A stretch of DNA of 34,392 nucleotides from an uncultured Prochlorococcus sp. (GCA_902520485.1 CABYNZ010000014.1:1-34392), one strand, 5' to 3'; counted from the stretch's first letter, positions 1 through 8,951 are shown. Notes: a model not told the origin generated them from the sequence alone. Translations and numbers: made by a program.

Positions 1-179
1 TTCTCATCAAGTAATGTTGTTTGGGCTTGTATAGATAAAATAGCTGAACTTATTAAATATAGAAAAAAAGTTATATATGTATCAAAACTTTTATCATCTT
101 TTCCATATAAGATTGCAAGTAATAAAGCCCAAAAACTTAAAAGTGGAAGCCAAATAATACCAAAAGAACGATTTTTCAA
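1..179 (-). CDS. Membrane protein, N-terminal fragment (runs off the window)
   Basis: An open frame begins at a TTG codon at 179 and runs off the left edge of the window without a stop, giving about 59 residues. After a short basic start (LKNRSFG) there are two hydrophobic stretches, around residues 9-24 and 37-50, so this is probably an integral membrane protein. It starts 11 bases after the stop of the SPFH gene on the same strand, with a GGTGA sequence a few bases upstream that could act as ribosome binding site. ATG and GTG codons just upstream lead at once to a stop, so TTG is the only workable start. The family is not recognisable from this fragment. It is probably co-transcribed with the next two genes. 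Confidence 0.5.
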   Translation of the reverse strand, partial: MKNRSFGIIWLPLLSFWALLLAILYGKDDKSFDTYITFFLYLISSAILSIQAQTTLLDE

Positions 180-190
180 TTAATTCACCA

Positions 191-1207
191 TTAATATTTG
201 TCCAAAAGTTCCTTTTTTTTCTTGTCGAATTCTTCTTGGGTAATTAAACCAGAATCAAGTAGTGATTTAAGCTTTTTTATTTTGATAAATATGTCGTTAT
301 TTTGATTTTGCTCATTACTTGTAAATGATGTTGAATCGTTTAAAGAATTACCCATTTGTTGTCCAACTCCCACACCTAAGCCAAGTCCTAATCCTCCTGA
401 TAATAAATTTCCTGCTATGCCATTTTCATTCTCAGAAGCTTTATTTAATGCATCAAGACTTCTTTCTAATTTATAAAAATCTCCTGTTTCTTTGACAGCT
501 TTTGCTTTTACTCTTAAAGCAGCAGCTTCCGATAGGCTATCTTGAATCTTTATAAATGAAGGGTCATTACTTATTACATCTATACCTATTATGAAAAAAT
601 CTATGATTTCCAATCCAAATTTAGATATGTTTTGAACCAATTTAATTTTTACCTTTTCAGAAATTTCTATCAATTCAGTTGCGAGGGTATAAATATCAGC
701 ATTATTTTGCTCTACTTCTTCTGCAGTGATATCTTTTACTACTTGAAGAACATTTGGTAATAAATTTTCTTGTAATTGGACTTTTGTGAACGTAGTCTCA
801 GAACCAACTATTTGCTTTAGAAATGAAATACTATCACAAATTCTTATGGTGTAGCTCCCTCTGATTCCTAATGGTACTAGGAGATTGTATTTTTTATCTT
901 GGACATTTATTTGACTTCCCCACTTGAAATCAAAATTCGCAACCTTATTGAAAAACCATATTTCAACTTTAACAGGTGAATCCCCATTAAATGATCGTTC
1001 TATTAAATTCTTTAAGCCTGGAATATTTCCTGATTCTACTGTGTGCCTGCCAGCTTTTAAAGATGTAAGGATTTGTCCATTTTCAACAATTATGGCTTCT
1101 TCATTTTCTCTTACTATTATCTGAGAGCCTAAAACTATATCTGAATTGTGGTGTTTAGAAACAAAAATTTCAGAAGTAGTATCAGATTGTATTACAGATA
1201 TTCCCAT
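191..1207 (-). CDS. SPFH (band 7-like) protein with C-terminal SHOCT domain
   Basis: A 338-residue protein. Residues about 25-220 look like the SPFH/virion-core-like domain of the YdjI type, with an early segment on receiving a value and exposing it (ENEEAIIVENGQ, then LKAGRHTVESGNIPGL) and a long helical region ending near residue 255. A glycine-rich linker follows at about 270-285. The last 30 residues (IKKLKSLLDSGLITQEEFDKKK) are a clear SHOCT domain, a short module usually found at the C-terminus of membrane-associated or oligomerising proteins. No signal peptide is visible. SPFH proteins normally build ring-like membrane scaffolds; the target here is unknown. It lies between two membrane-protein genes on the same strand, which suggests a membrane complex. 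The family call is fairly safe; the function is open. Confidence 0.75.
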   Translation of the reverse strand: MGISVIQSDTTSEIFVSKHHNSDIVLGSQIIVRENEEAIIVENGQILTSLKAGRHTVESGNIPGLKNLIERSFNGDSPVKVEIWFFNKVANFDFKWGSQINVQDKKYNLLVPLGIRGSYTIRICDSISFLKQIVGSETTFTKVQLQENLLPNVLQVVKDITAEEVEQNNADIYTLATELIEISEKVKIKLVQNISKFGLEIIDFFIIGIDVISNDPSFIKIQDSLSEAAALRVKAKAVKETGDFYKLERSLDALNKASENENGIAGNLLSGGLGLGLGVGVGQQMGNSLNDSTSFTSNEQNQNNDIFIKIKKLKSLLDSGLITQEEFDKKKKELLDKY

Positions 1208-1280
1208 AAGAAAATTATCTAAAAGTGAGTGGTTTTAATAAAGTAGATTTTATAAGCTTTATCAAAAAAATATTTTTCTT

Positions 1281-1916
1281 TTATTTTGGGAAGCATTGTG
1301 CCGCAGGAATTATTTTGTCTATTAGGGCAAGGAATGGCAAAAGAATAATAGCCCACCCAAAACAAGTGATTCCCAGTGCTATCCACATTGAGTTCCAAAT
1401 TCTTTTCCACATGAGATCACCACATGTCCACATTATAGGTCTGCCAAGGCCATCTACTTGCCAAGGAGTGACGTACTTCAAATTTTTAAAAAAAGAGCTC
1501 CACTTACCATCTTTTGATACGTCTAATTCTACAAAAACTTTCATCTCTTCTCTTACTGTTTCTGGCCATGCCCATTCAGCATAATGATTTTTTGCAAACA
1601 AAAATGAATAAAATAAACTAGCAATGATAAATGGAGATAATAAAAATGAATAAATACTGTCACAGGTATATCCATTTTCCGAGAAATGTGTTGGTCCATT
1701 GAAAAGGGCGCCTAATGAGAAGATACTTATTATCCAACGATGCTTTCTGGGTCGCGATAACCACCATCTTGACCAAGGTTTTGGAGCAAGTCTAATAATC
1801 CATCCAAAACATAAATCTATTAATTTATTAAATAATTTCTTGAAGAAATTTATAGTTTTAACAATTGGTTCAATTTCAGATTGAATCTTTTTTTTAATAG
1901 CTTCTTTGAATCCCAT
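1281..1916 (-). CDS. Hypothetical membrane protein, first gene of the SPFH cluster
   Basis: A 211-residue protein that I do not recognise. It has a basic amphipathic N-terminus (MGFKEAIKKK) and a tryptophan/arginine-rich segment at about 46-60. Likely membrane segments lie at about 60-75, 87-108 and 177-203, with a soluble loop of about 65 residues between the last two. It ends 73 bases before the SPFH gene on the same strand, so the two are probably one transcription unit, with this gene at the promoter-proximal end. The leader upstream (1917-2155) carries a terminator-like hairpin and a longer-range complementary segment. Confidence 0.6.
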   Translation of the reverse strand: MGFKEAIKKKIQSEIEPIVKTINFFKKLFNKLIDLCFGWIIRLAPKPWSRWWLSRPRKHRWIISIFSLGALFNGPTHFSENGYTCDSIYSFLLSPFIIASLFYSFLFAKNHYAEWAWPETVREEMKVFVELDVSKDGKWSSFFKNLKYVTPWQVDGLGRPIMWTCGDLMWKRIWNSMWIALGITCFGWAIILLPFLALIDKIIPAAQCFPK

Positions 1917-2076
1917 GAATTCCTTTTTTTTAATTTTTAGTATCTAAATCACCTTTTGTCTAGATGAAATTCGTTTTTAGTTATAAAAACAATCTTTTTA
2001 ATGATGCAAAGAAGTAGTGTAATTAGTTATTATTCAAGACCAGAAAGTATGGAAGTTAAGTACTAATTTTTATCAC

Positions 2077-2108
2077 AAAAAAGGAAGCGATACTTCCATA
2101 CCGCTTCC
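2077..2108 (-). terminator. Hairpin plus U-tract between tRNA-Phe and the SPFH cluster
   Basis: Read on the minus strand, a perfect 7-base stem (GGAAGCG with CGCTTCC, positions 2102-2108 and 2083-2089) with a 12-base loop is followed directly by six T. This has the form of an intrinsic terminator. The upstream arm lies within tandem copies of GGTATGGAAG, and a complement of those copies lies downstream at 2047-2055, so an alternative fold is possible. It may end tRNA-Phe transcription or attenuate the SPFH cluster. Confidence 0.5.
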
Positions 2109-2127
2109 ATACCACTTTAAAAATTAT

Positions 2128-2150
2128 AATCCCAGTCATAGACTAGGATT
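2128..2150 (-). terminator. Hairpin directly after tRNA-Phe
   Basis: On the minus strand AATCC-t-AGTC-tat-GACT-g-GGATT forms a stem of 9 pairs with one mismatch, starting 5 bases after the tRNA-Phe 3' end and followed by an A/T-rich tract with only a broken T run. It could be the first terminator of the tRNA or a 3' processing structure. Confidence 0.4.
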
Positions 2151-2155
2151 AAAGG

Positions 2156-2228
2156 TGCCAGGACCCAGATTTGAACTGGGGACACGGCGATTTTCAGTCG
2201 CCTGCTCTACCAACTGAGCTATCCCGGC
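2156..2228 (-). tRNA. trnF: tRNA-Phe (GAA)
   Basis: Minus-strand 73-nt cloverleaf: acceptor GCCGGGA pairs with TCCTGGC (one G-U pair), D-arm GCTCAGTTGGTAGAGC, anticodon loop CTGAAAA with anticodon GAA, and T-arm CCAGTTCAAATCTGG. The discriminator base is A and a complete CCA tail is not encoded, so CCA must be added after transcription. Confidence 0.95.
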
Positions 2229-2319
2229 TCTAACCTATATACTTTAAATTACGATGTGTAGTTTGTGAAACCCTTTTCATTAAAAATTTTATATCTTCAT
2301 CAAATATTCCAAAAAACTA

Positions 2320-3549
2320 TTATTTTGCATTAATCGCTAATAAGGCAGTGCCAAATGAAGTAGTTTTTTTACAGGAAACTATTGGTATATTGATAGTTTT
2401 TTCTCTTATTTTTCTCCATTGTGGGTTTTTTGAACCTCCGCCAATAGTAATAATTTTTTTTGGAAGGGAACCTGTTAGTTCGCCTATTTTTTCCCATCCT
2501 TTCAATTCGATCTTGGCTAGCCCCTCGAATAATGCATGTAAATAAAGTGAGTCGCTTACTGGCCTTGGATAAAGTATCGGCTCTAAATTAGCATTATTAA
2601 CAGGAAATCTCTCTCCTTTACTATTAAGAGGTAAAAGATTTAAAGAAGTATTTTTCGATGGATTAATTTGTCGACTTAGCTCCTTTATTTCTGAATCAGA
2701 AAAGAACTTAGACAAGATACCGCATCCTGCGTTTGATGCTCCTCCACATATCCAATGGCCGTTTACTCTATGGTTTGTAACTCCTTGTTTTTTTATAGGT
2801 TTATCAATAATTTTCTTAACTACAATAGTTGTTCCTAAAACTGTAAGACCATCTTCTTTACCTAAACCTGCAGCTACTACACTTGCATTAGAGTCAGTGG
2901 TGCCTGAAATTAATATTAATTTTTTATTCAAGTTAAATCTCTCTGCCAAATCAAAATTCACTTGCCCAATAATTTTCCCACTTTTTACTATTTGAGGTAG
3001 GCATTTTTGCCATGAAGTATTGAGATAACTTTTTGGCCATGATTCTTTTTCTAGATCCCAACCAAGTTTTAGATTATTGCCTTCTTCTCCATGAGTCCAA
3101 TCTTTTAAAAACCAACCAGTGATCCAATCAGATTGATGACGTAGAAGTATATTTGTCCCATATTTATCTATCAGTTTTAATGCTTTAGCAAGACTACTGT
3201 ATGGAGTTTGCAGATGATCTTCTCCAGAAGCCAAGGATTCAAGAAGGATATTATGTTCAGTACATGCTTGGTCATAAGGTATCGCTTCTCCTATAGGCTC
3301 TCCTTTTAAATTGGATGGTATTAAAGTCCCTGAGGTGCCGGAGATAGCCAGTTTATTAAGGTTAATTTTTACCTCGATAGGTAAACTAACCAAAAGATTT
3401 TCACAAGAATTGATCCAAGAATTTGGATTTTTAAAGCTGCATGAATAAGGAACTGAATTTGAATATACTAATTTTTTTTGAAGATTAATTATTGATATTC
3501 TTACACCACTTGTTCCAAAATCTAATCCTCCATAAAAATTATCAGACAT
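2320..3549 (-). CDS. FGGY-family sugar kinase (D-ribulose/xylulose kinase-like)
   Basis: A 409-residue FGGY-type carbohydrate kinase, shorter than typical 480-530-residue xylulokinases. The N-terminal phosphate-binding motif is at residues 8-14 (LDFGTSG), with D10 in the usual metal-binding position. The C-terminal domain has GTTDSNA at 216-222, where D219 fits the catalytic base, and a phosphate-2-like loop (IGGGSKNPQW) near residue 370. Compact cyanobacterial members of this family, also found in plants (SePSK/AtXK-1 type), are reported to use D-ribulose, and that is the best guess for substrate. It lies 12 bases after metK on the same strand, so the two are probably co-transcribed. Substrate assignment is inference; kinase fold assignment is firm. 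Confidence 0.8.
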   Translation of the reverse strand: MSDNFYGGLDFGTSGVRISIINLQKKLVYSNSVPYSCSFKNPNSWINSCENLLVSLPIEVKINLNKLAISGTSGTLIPSNLKGEPIGEAIPYDQACTEHNILLESLASGEDHLQTPYSSLAKALKLIDKYGTNILLRHQSDWITGWFLKDWTHGEEGNNLKLGWDLEKESWPKSYLNTSWQKCLPQIVKSGKIIGQVNFDLAERFNLNKKLILISGTTDSNASVVAAGLGKEDGLTVLGTTIVVKKIIDKPIKKQGVTNHRVNGHWICGGASNAGCGILSKFFSDSEIKELSRQINPSKNTSLNLLPLNSKGERFPVNNANLEPILYPRPVSDSLYLHALFEGLAKIELKGWEKIGELTGSLPKKIITIGGGSKNPQWRKIREKTINIPIVSCKKTTSFGTALLAINAK

Positions 3550-3561
3550 AAAATAAATATT

Positions 3562-4803
3562 TTATAAAAATACTTTGGAAGCCTCCGCTAATTTGGCTGC
3601 TTTTTTTTCTACCTTTTCCCAAGGGAGATCAAGATCTCTTCTGCCAAAATGTCCATAGGCTGCAGTCTTTCTAAAAAATTTACCACCCATTTTTTGGGGT
3701 AGATTTCTTAGGTCAAATTCTTTTATAATCGCTGCCGGTCTTAAATCAAAGTGCTCTTTTATTAGCTCAGTCAAATTAGCTTGTGAAATAACGCCAGTAT
3801 CAAAAGTTTCAACAAGAATGGAAATCGGTTTTGCAACTCCAATTGCATAACTTAATTGTACTTCTGCCTTTTTTGCTAATTTTGCCTTAACTATACTTTT
3901 AGCTACATAACGTGCTGCATAAGCAGCTGATCTATCCACTTTTGTGGGATCTTTACCCGAAAATGCCCCTCCCCCATGTCTTGCGTAACCCCCATAAGTA
4001 TCTACAATAATTTTTCTGCCGGTGAGCCCCGCATCTCCTTGAGGCCCACCTACTACAAATTTTCCTGTGGGGTTTACTAGAAATCTTGTCTTGCTTATGG
4101 TTGGTTTGATTTCTAAATCTTCAGTAGCAGGAATTACAACATGAGTCCATAAATCTTCTTTTATTCTTTGACGAATTTCTTCTTCATTTGTTATTCCATC
4201 AATCTCAGGATTATGTTGAGTTGAAATTAAAATCGTATTAATTGAGATTGGTAACCCATTTTCATAATCAATGCTTACTTGAGTTTTACCATCAGGGAGT
4301 AGATAATTAAGTACTTCTTCATGCCTCACTTTGGCAAGTTGAATTGCTAATCTATGAGCTAAGCTAATCGGTAAGGGCATTAATTCAGGCGTTTCGTCGC
4401 ATGCATAGCCGAACATTATGCCTTGGTCACCAGCTCCGGTATTATCTTCCAAATCATCGTTAACATCATCTGCGTCGTTAACTCCTTGAGAAATATCTGG
4501 AGATTGCTCGTCAAGAGCTACTAAAACAGCACAACTGTTTGCGTCGAAACCACCTGCTCTATACCCTTCATATCCAATTTCTTTAATTACATTTCTAACC
4601 AGTTTGATGTAATCGACTTTTGCTTTTGAAGTTATTTCTCCAGTAAGCAAACAAAGACCCGTATTAACTACAGTTTCGCATGCAACTCTGCTTTCTGGAT
4701 CTTCTGTCAATAGAGCATCTAGAACAGCGTCACTAATTTGATCACATATTTTGTCAGGATGACCTTCAGTTACGGATTCAGAAGTGAAAATAAAATCACT
4801 CAT
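3562..4803 (-). CDS. metK: S-adenosylmethionine synthetase
   Basis: A 413-residue enzyme that makes S-adenosylmethionine from methionine and ATP in the cytosol. Diagnostic motifs are all present: GHPDKICDQ at 14-22, the [12 protein letters not shown] signature at 123-134, and the glycine-rich GGGAFSGKD loop near 276-284. An acidic insert ([11 protein letters not shown], about 110-120) precedes the signature. It is the upstream partner of the FGGY kinase, with only 12 bases between them. The upstream region (4804-4941) is filled by the rpsA terminator; I see no recognisable SAM riboswitch there. Confidence 0.97.
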   Translation of the reverse strand: MSDFIFTSESVTEGHPDKICDQISDAVLDALLTEDPESRVACETVVNTGLCLLTGEITSKAKVDYIKLVRNVIKEIGYEGYRAGGFDANSCAVLVALDEQSPDISQGVNDADDVNDDLEDNTGAGDQGIMFGYACDETPELMPLPISLAHRLAIQLAKVRHEEVLNYLLPDGKTQVSIDYENGLPISINTILISTQHNPEIDGITNEEEIRQRIKEDLWTHVVIPATEDLEIKPTISKTRFLVNPTGKFVVGGPQGDAGLTGRKIIVDTYGGYARHGGGAFSGKDPTKVDRSAAYAARYVAKSIVKAKLAKKAEVQLSYAIGVAKPISILVETFDTGVISQANLTELIKEHFDLRPAAIIKEFDLRNLPQKMGGKFFRKTAAYGHFGRRDLDLPWEKVEKKAAKLAEASKVFL

Positions 4804-4872
4804 TTACAAATAATTTTGAAATTAGACTTTATACTAAATTAGATTATCGTTACAAATCAATTATTGTAAATT

Positions 4873-4922
4873 AAAAAAAACTTGCACAAGAACAATGAGG
4901 CTTAAGTTCTGATATTCGTGCA
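4873..4922 (-). terminator. Intrinsic terminator of rpsA
   Basis: Minus-strand stem TGCAC/GTGCA enclosing AGAAC/GTTCT, starting about 20 bases after the rpsA stop and followed by CAAG and eight T. The outer and inner stems are separated by an asymmetric internal loop (7 and 1 bases), so it is not ideal, but the T run supports the call. It separates rpsA from metK. Confidence 0.5.
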
Positions 4923-4941
4923 CAAAATAAATAAAGTGAAT

Positions 4942-6033
4942 TTATGCTGAATCAGCTAACACAGTTGGAATCTCTTCGTTATCGTCAATTTGTTCAAATA
5001 ACATTTGTTTGTATTTCGCAGCCATTTCTTCAGCTTTACTAAAAACTTTTTGAGGGTCAGTTAACATATCACCTGGTTCAGGTTCAAGTGCTTTAGTAGA
5101 TAATGAAATTCGCCCTCTTTCTGAATCAAGGTCGATTATCATAACTTTCATTTGGTCATTTACATTTAAAACATTATGAGGCGTCTCAATATGTTCATGA
5201 CTAATTTCAGAAATGTGCAGTAGACCACTAACTCCACCAATATCAATAAAGGCTCCATAAGGTTTAATCCCTTTTACAGAACCAACAACAACTTCGCCCA
5301 CCTCAAGTCTGTTCATTTTTTTCTCAACCAAGGCTCTTCTATGGCTTAGTACTAATCTATTTCTCTCTTCATCAACTTCAAGAAATTTCAAAGGCAAATA
5401 TTCACCTTCTAAGTCATCTTTAATTTTTCGAGCACTTATATGAGAGCCTGGGATAAAACCTCTCAATCCTTCTACCCTAACAAGAGCTCCGCCTCTATTT
5501 GTTGCAAAAACTTCAGAATATATAGTTGCATCTTCTTTTTGGAGTTGTCTAACCCTTTCCCATGCTCTTTGATATTCAATTCTTCTAATGGAGAGGGCTA
5601 ATTGGCCATCTTCATTTTCTTCGCTCATTATGAAAAATTCTCTACTTTCTGAAGGTTGTAAAACATCATTAAGTCCTTCAACTCTATTTATTGAAACCTC
5701 CTGAACAGGCATAAAAGCAGCTGTTTTTGCCCCTATATCTATCATGGCCCCTTTGGGCTCTAGAGCAAAAACGGTACCTTTAACTAAATCGCCAGGCTTA
5801 AAGTTATAGTCATACTTACCCAAAAGTGATGCAAATTCTTCTTGAGTGAATCCTGCGTTGTCAAAATCCGTATTTGTTCTACTAGAGGAGGAATCTGCTG
5901 AAGGTATATCGCTCTTCTCGAATGATAAATCCTCCTCATTTTGAGATGTTGAATCATTATCTAACTCAGACGAATTTTTAATTTCTTGATCTTCAGAAAG
6001 GTCTTTAATAGTTTGGGAAGAATTTTCGTTCAT
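4942..6033 (-). CDS. rpsA: 30S ribosomal protein S1 (short cyanobacterial form)
   Basis: A 363-residue S1 protein that helps mRNA binding on the 30S subunit. An acidic, serine-rich N-terminus (about 1-65) precedes three S1 RNA-binding repeats at about 78-150, 165-235 and 245-320; the third is the most typical (VGEVVVGSVKGIKPYGAFID... GLLHISEIS). E. coli S1 has six repeats and about 557 residues; the three-repeat form is usual in cyanobacteria and chloroplasts. It stands alone between nrdR and metK, all on the minus strand. The long acidic N-terminus is typical of the picocyanobacterial form. Confidence 0.93.
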   Translation of the reverse strand: MNENSSQTIKDLSEDQEIKNSSELDNDSTSQNEEDLSFEKSDIPSADSSSSRTNTDFDNAGFTQEEFASLLGKYDYNFKPGDLVKGTVFALEPKGAMIDIGAKTAAFMPVQEVSINRVEGLNDVLQPSESREFFIMSEENEDGQLALSIRRIEYQRAWERVRQLQKEDATIYSEVFATNRGGALVRVEGLRGFIPGSHISARKIKDDLEGEYLPLKFLEVDEERNRLVLSHRRALVEKKMNRLEVGEVVVGSVKGIKPYGAFIDIGGVSGLLHISEISHEHIETPHNVLNVNDQMKVMIIDLDSERGRISLSTKALEPEPGDMLTDPQKVFSKAEEMAAKYKQMLFEQIDDNEEIPTVLADSA

Positions 6034-6140
6034 TAGTTGTATCGCAGACTACCTAAGGTAGTTAGAAAGGAATGCTACTAGCCTGCAAACCAATAGCAAA
6101 AATATTTGTGATAGTATTCTACACTTTAAGATGCTGAATT

Positions 6141-6620
6141 TTATGAAATTGAAGCTAATTGGTTTTTTGAACTTCCCTTTAGAGACTCAAGAGTAGAAAT
6201 AAAATCTTTTACCCCATTAAATTTTCTGTAAACTGAAGCGTATCTTATGTAGGCGACTTCGTTTTCTTTCCTAAGATTTTTAAGTATTAATTCTCCGATT
6301 TGCGAAGATTTAATATCTTTATTAGAGTCTTGAACGATTTGTGATTCAATTCCATCTACGAAATTAATAATTGCTTCACTACTGAAATTAGTCTTTTCGC
6401 ATGCTCTTGAAATACCAGTAAATAATTTTTGTTTGTCAAATAATTCTCTGCCACCGTCTTTCTTTATAACAGAAACTGGCATTGATTCCACTCTTTCATA
6501 AGTTGTAAATCTAAAGCTGCAATTTAAGCACTCTCTTCTTCTTCGAACACTTTTACCACTATCAGCAGATCTTGATTCCAAAACTCTGCTATCTGTGTTT
6601 TGACAGGTTGGACACTGCAT
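6141..6620 (-). CDS. nrdR: NrdR, transcriptional repressor of ribonucleotide reductase genes
   Basis: A 159-residue NrdR. The start is set at the ATG giving MQCPTC, the almost invariant N-terminus of the family; a reading starting 8 residues upstream is possible but does not match the family. The zinc ribbon has C3, C6, C31 and C34 (CPTC ... CLNC), and the ATP-cone domain fills about residues 46-136 ([17 protein letters not shown] onward). NrdR senses adenine nucleotides and represses ribonucleotide reductase operons. No nrd gene is in the window. It follows psbB-psbT on the same strand but is separated by a strong terminator, so it should have its own promoter in 6621-6680. Confidence 0.93.
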   Translation of the reverse strand: MQCPTCQNTDSRVLESRSADSGKSVRRRRECLNCSFRFTTYERVESMPVSVIKKDGGRELFDKQKLFTGISRACEKTNFSSEAIINFVDGIESQIVQDSNKDIKSSQIGELILKNLRKENEVAYIRYASVYRKFNGVKDFISTLESLKGSSKNQLASIS

Positions 6621-6680
6621 GTGGTGAAATAAGCTGCACTTCAACTCTAATAGTAGAGTATTATCATAATTATGAAAAGT

Positions 6681-6716
6681 AAAAAAAAAACCTCTTGTTA
6701 AAGAGGGTTTTTTTTT
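6681..6716 (-). terminator. Intrinsic terminator after psbT
   Basis: Inverted repeat CCTCTT-gtta-AAGAGG (6691-6696 / 6701-6706) flanked by ten A on one side and nine T on the other. On the minus strand it is a strong hairpin with a U-tract, beginning just after the psbT stop at 6720. The flanking runs make it symmetrical, so it could also work on the plus strand. Confidence 0.9.
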
Positions 6717-6719
6717 AGT

Positions 6720-6818
6720 TCATTTTCTATCAAATTTAGGTGGGTCTCTAAATGCGACAGCAAAGAATAGGGTTACAACTGCGAGAGTTAGAATAAGAAC
6801 GTAAGCGAAAGCTTCCAT
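6720..6818 (-). CDS. psbT: Photosystem II reaction centre protein PsbT
   Basis: A 32-residue protein beginning [19 protein letters not shown] and ending [10 protein letters not shown]. It is one transmembrane helix followed by a charged tail, the expected size and sequence pattern for PsbT, a small subunit at the PSII dimer interface. It starts 23 bases after the psbB stop on the same strand, the conserved cyanobacterial psbB-psbT arrangement, and its stop touches the terminator. Confidence 0.95.
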   Translation of the reverse strand: MEAFAYVLILTLAVVTLFFAVAFRDPPKFDRK

Positions 6819-6841
6819 AAGATTAAATAATAAAGTTTAGA

Positions 6842-8365
6842 TTAAACCCTTCCTGGGATTCTTCTTGTGGTTTCGTCACCAAGCTTCTTGAATAGACCAA
6901 ATTCAACTTGGTCTCCAATCTCAGCATCAATACCAGCAAAGGAATTTCTGTAAAGAGTTCTTGAAGCGTGCCACCAGTGGCCAAACAAGAATAGCAATCC
7001 GAAACATAAATGTGCATATGTAAACCACGCTCTTGGTGAGCTTCGGAATACACCGTCAGATTTATATGTCTCTCTATCAAACTTGAATGCTTCTCCAAGT
7101 TGAGCCTTTCTAGCTAATCTTTTAACTACTGCAGGATCAGTAAATGTTTGTCCATTAAGATCTCCTCCATATATGGTTGCAGTAATTCCAGTCTGTTCAA
7201 AAGAATACTTTGCTTCAGCTCTTCTAAATGGGATATCTGCTCTTACATTACCTTCTTTGTCTTCGAGAATGACAGGAAAGTTTTCAAAGAAATTAGGTAT
7301 TCTTCTAACTTCTAGTTCGTTACCTTCTTTGTCTTGAAAAGCAATATGACCTTGCCAACCAGTTGGTAAACCATCACCATTAACGAGAGCTCCAACTCTG
7401 AATAGTCCCCCTTTTGCAGGACTATTCCCAACATAATCGTAGAATGCAAGTTTCTCTGGAATAGATGCATATGCCTCTTCTTTGGAGGCACCATTATCTA
7501 TAGCGGCTTGAACTCTTCTATTGATTTCAGTCTTGAAGTAGCCTGAATCCCATTGATATCTTGTAGGTCCAAATAATTCGACCGGAGTTGTCGCTGAACC
7601 GTACCACATTGTTCCTGCAACAACAAAAGAAACAAATAAAACAGCAGCTAGAGCACTAGCTAAAACTCCTTCAAGACTTCCAAGTTTTAATGCCCTATAA
7701 AGTCTTTCTCCAGGTCTATTGGTAATGTGGAAGATACCCCCAATAATGCCCATAAGTCCAGCTGCAATATGATTAGCAACTATTCCTCCTGGATTAAAGG
7801 GGTTAAATCCTTCTACTCCCCAGGAAGGAGCTACAGGTTCTACATGACCAGTTAAACCATAAGGATCAGAAACCCAAATCCCCACATTTGCACAATGAAA
7901 AGCTCCAAAACCAAAACATGTAAGTCCAGCTAAGAGTAGGTGAATTCCGAATATTCTTGGTAAATCAAGAGCAGGCTCACCAGTTCTTGAATCTTCCCAT
8001 AGATCCAAATCCCAGTATGTCCAGTGCCAAATAGAAGCTAACATTAATAATCCACTAAATACTATGTGTGCTGCTGCAACACCTTCAAAGCTCCAGAATC
8101 CAGGATCAACTCCTGTAGCACCTGTAATATCCCATCCATTCCAACTACTTGTAATACCAAGTCTTGCCATGAAAGGCATAACGTACATCCCCTGTCTCCA
8201 CATTGGATTGAGAACAGCATCAGAGGGGTCAAAAATGGCTAATTCATAAAGAGCCATAGAACCGGCCCAGCCGGCTAATAATGCAGTATGCATAAGATGC
8301 ACAGCGAGTAGTCGACCTGGGTCATTAATAACTACCGTGTGAACTCGATACCAAGGCAATCCCAT
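6842..8365 (-). CDS. psbB: Photosystem II CP47 chlorophyll apoprotein
   Basis: A 507-residue core antenna of photosystem II in the thylakoid membrane. The N-terminus [20 protein letters not shown] is diagnostic, and the protein has the expected six helices with many histidines for chlorophyll binding (for example [11 protein letters not shown] near 23-33 and [15 protein letters not shown] near 450-465). The large lumenal loop between helices five and six lies at about 258-445. It is followed by psbT. The 223-base divergent gap to the ferredoxin gene (8366-8588) must hold its promoter; I could not pick a convincing one, though a small GCTG-TTTATT-CAGC hairpin lies in the leader. Confidence 0.98.
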   Translation of the reverse strand: MGLPWYRVHTVVINDPGRLLAVHLMHTALLAGWAGSMALYELAIFDPSDAVLNPMWRQGMYVMPFMARLGITSSWNGWDITGATGVDPGFWSFEGVAAAHIVFSGLLMLASIWHWTYWDLDLWEDSRTGEPALDLPRIFGIHLLLAGLTCFGFGAFHCANVGIWVSDPYGLTGHVEPVAPSWGVEGFNPFNPGGIVANHIAAGLMGIIGGIFHITNRPGERLYRALKLGSLEGVLASALAAVLFVSFVVAGTMWYGSATTPVELFGPTRYQWDSGYFKTEINRRVQAAIDNGASKEEAYASIPEKLAFYDYVGNSPAKGGLFRVGALVNGDGLPTGWQGHIAFQDKEGNELEVRRIPNFFENFPVILEDKEGNVRADIPFRRAEAKYSFEQTGITATIYGGDLNGQTFTDPAVVKRLARKAQLGEAFKFDRETYKSDGVFRSSPRAWFTYAHLCFGLLFLFGHWWHASRTLYRNSFAGIDAEIGDQVEFGLFKKLGDETTRRIPGRV

Positions 8366-8588
8366 CGGTTAATTTCTAGTAACTATGCTGAATAAACAGC
8401 TAAACATCACGATAGTAAGGGTTTTTTAGTCTTTGAGGGATTTTTGTAAATAAATTTATTTTCTTGCAAAAATTGGGTAAATCGATTTGCAGGACTGAGT
8501 TTACAAGGAATTTTTAGCTAAAATTTGTTAATATTTTGGTCACAATTCTCAAAGTAAAACGCCAAAATAAGAAAAATAACTAAAAAAA

Positions 8589-8951
8589 ATGGCAACTATC
8601 AGATTTATCCGCGAGGATTTAGAAGTCCAATGCAAGCCTGGAGAAAATTTAAGGGAATTGGTAATGAAAGAAAACTTACAACTTTATGGTCTAAAAGGTA
8701 TTTTAGGAAATTGCGGAGGAGCAGGACAATGTAGTACTTGTTTTATTTCAGTTGAAGGTGGAAACAAAACTTCTTTGAGCCCACTTACATCTGTTGAAGA
8801 AGAAAAACTCAAAAATAGACCAGAAAATTGGCGACTTGCATGCCAAACATTGATCAAATCCTCTTCAGTAATTTTAACTAAACCACAATCTCCCCCCCCA
8901 AACTTGGAAGAACTAAAAAAAATTAGCGAAAATAAAAAATTACCCCGGTAA
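8589..8951 (+). CDS. 2Fe-2S ferredoxin with CX5CX2C cluster motif
   Basis: A 120-residue 2Fe-2S ferredoxin. Cluster cysteines are C42, C48, C51 and C85 (NCGGAGQCSTC ... LACQT), spacing CX5CX2CX33C. Photosynthetic plant-type ferredoxins use CX4CX2C, so this spacing is closer to adrenodoxin/ISC-type proteins. The C-terminus adds a proline-rich, lysine-rich tail (about 93-120). It is an electron carrier, but the partner is not shown. It is divergent from psbB and followed by psbM on the plus strand; this association may reflect a role near PSII or just gene order. The ATG lacks a clear ribosome binding site. Confidence 0.85.
   Translation: MATIRFIREDLEVQCKPGENLRELVMKENLQLYGLKGILGNCGGAGQCSTCFISVEGGNKTSLSPLTSVEEEKLKNRPENWRLACQTLIKSSSVILTKPQSPPPNLEELKKISENKKLPR

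Noticed and set aside
1225..1584. 119-codon plus-strand frame opposite the membrane protein gene
   Set aside because: It is the shadow of the minus-strand 211-residue gene, which has better composition and membrane segments.
2156..2228. tRNA-Phe as an integration site for a genomic island
   Set aside because: No integrase gene and no duplicated tRNA 3' end were seen in the window.
4804..4941. SAM riboswitch upstream of metK
   Set aside because: The region shows only the rpsA terminator; none of the SAM-riboswitch cores I know could be traced there.
6823..7098. 91-codon frame antisense-frame overlapping the end of psbB on the same strand
   Set aside because: It sits entirely in another frame of psbB and its spacer and has no family features.
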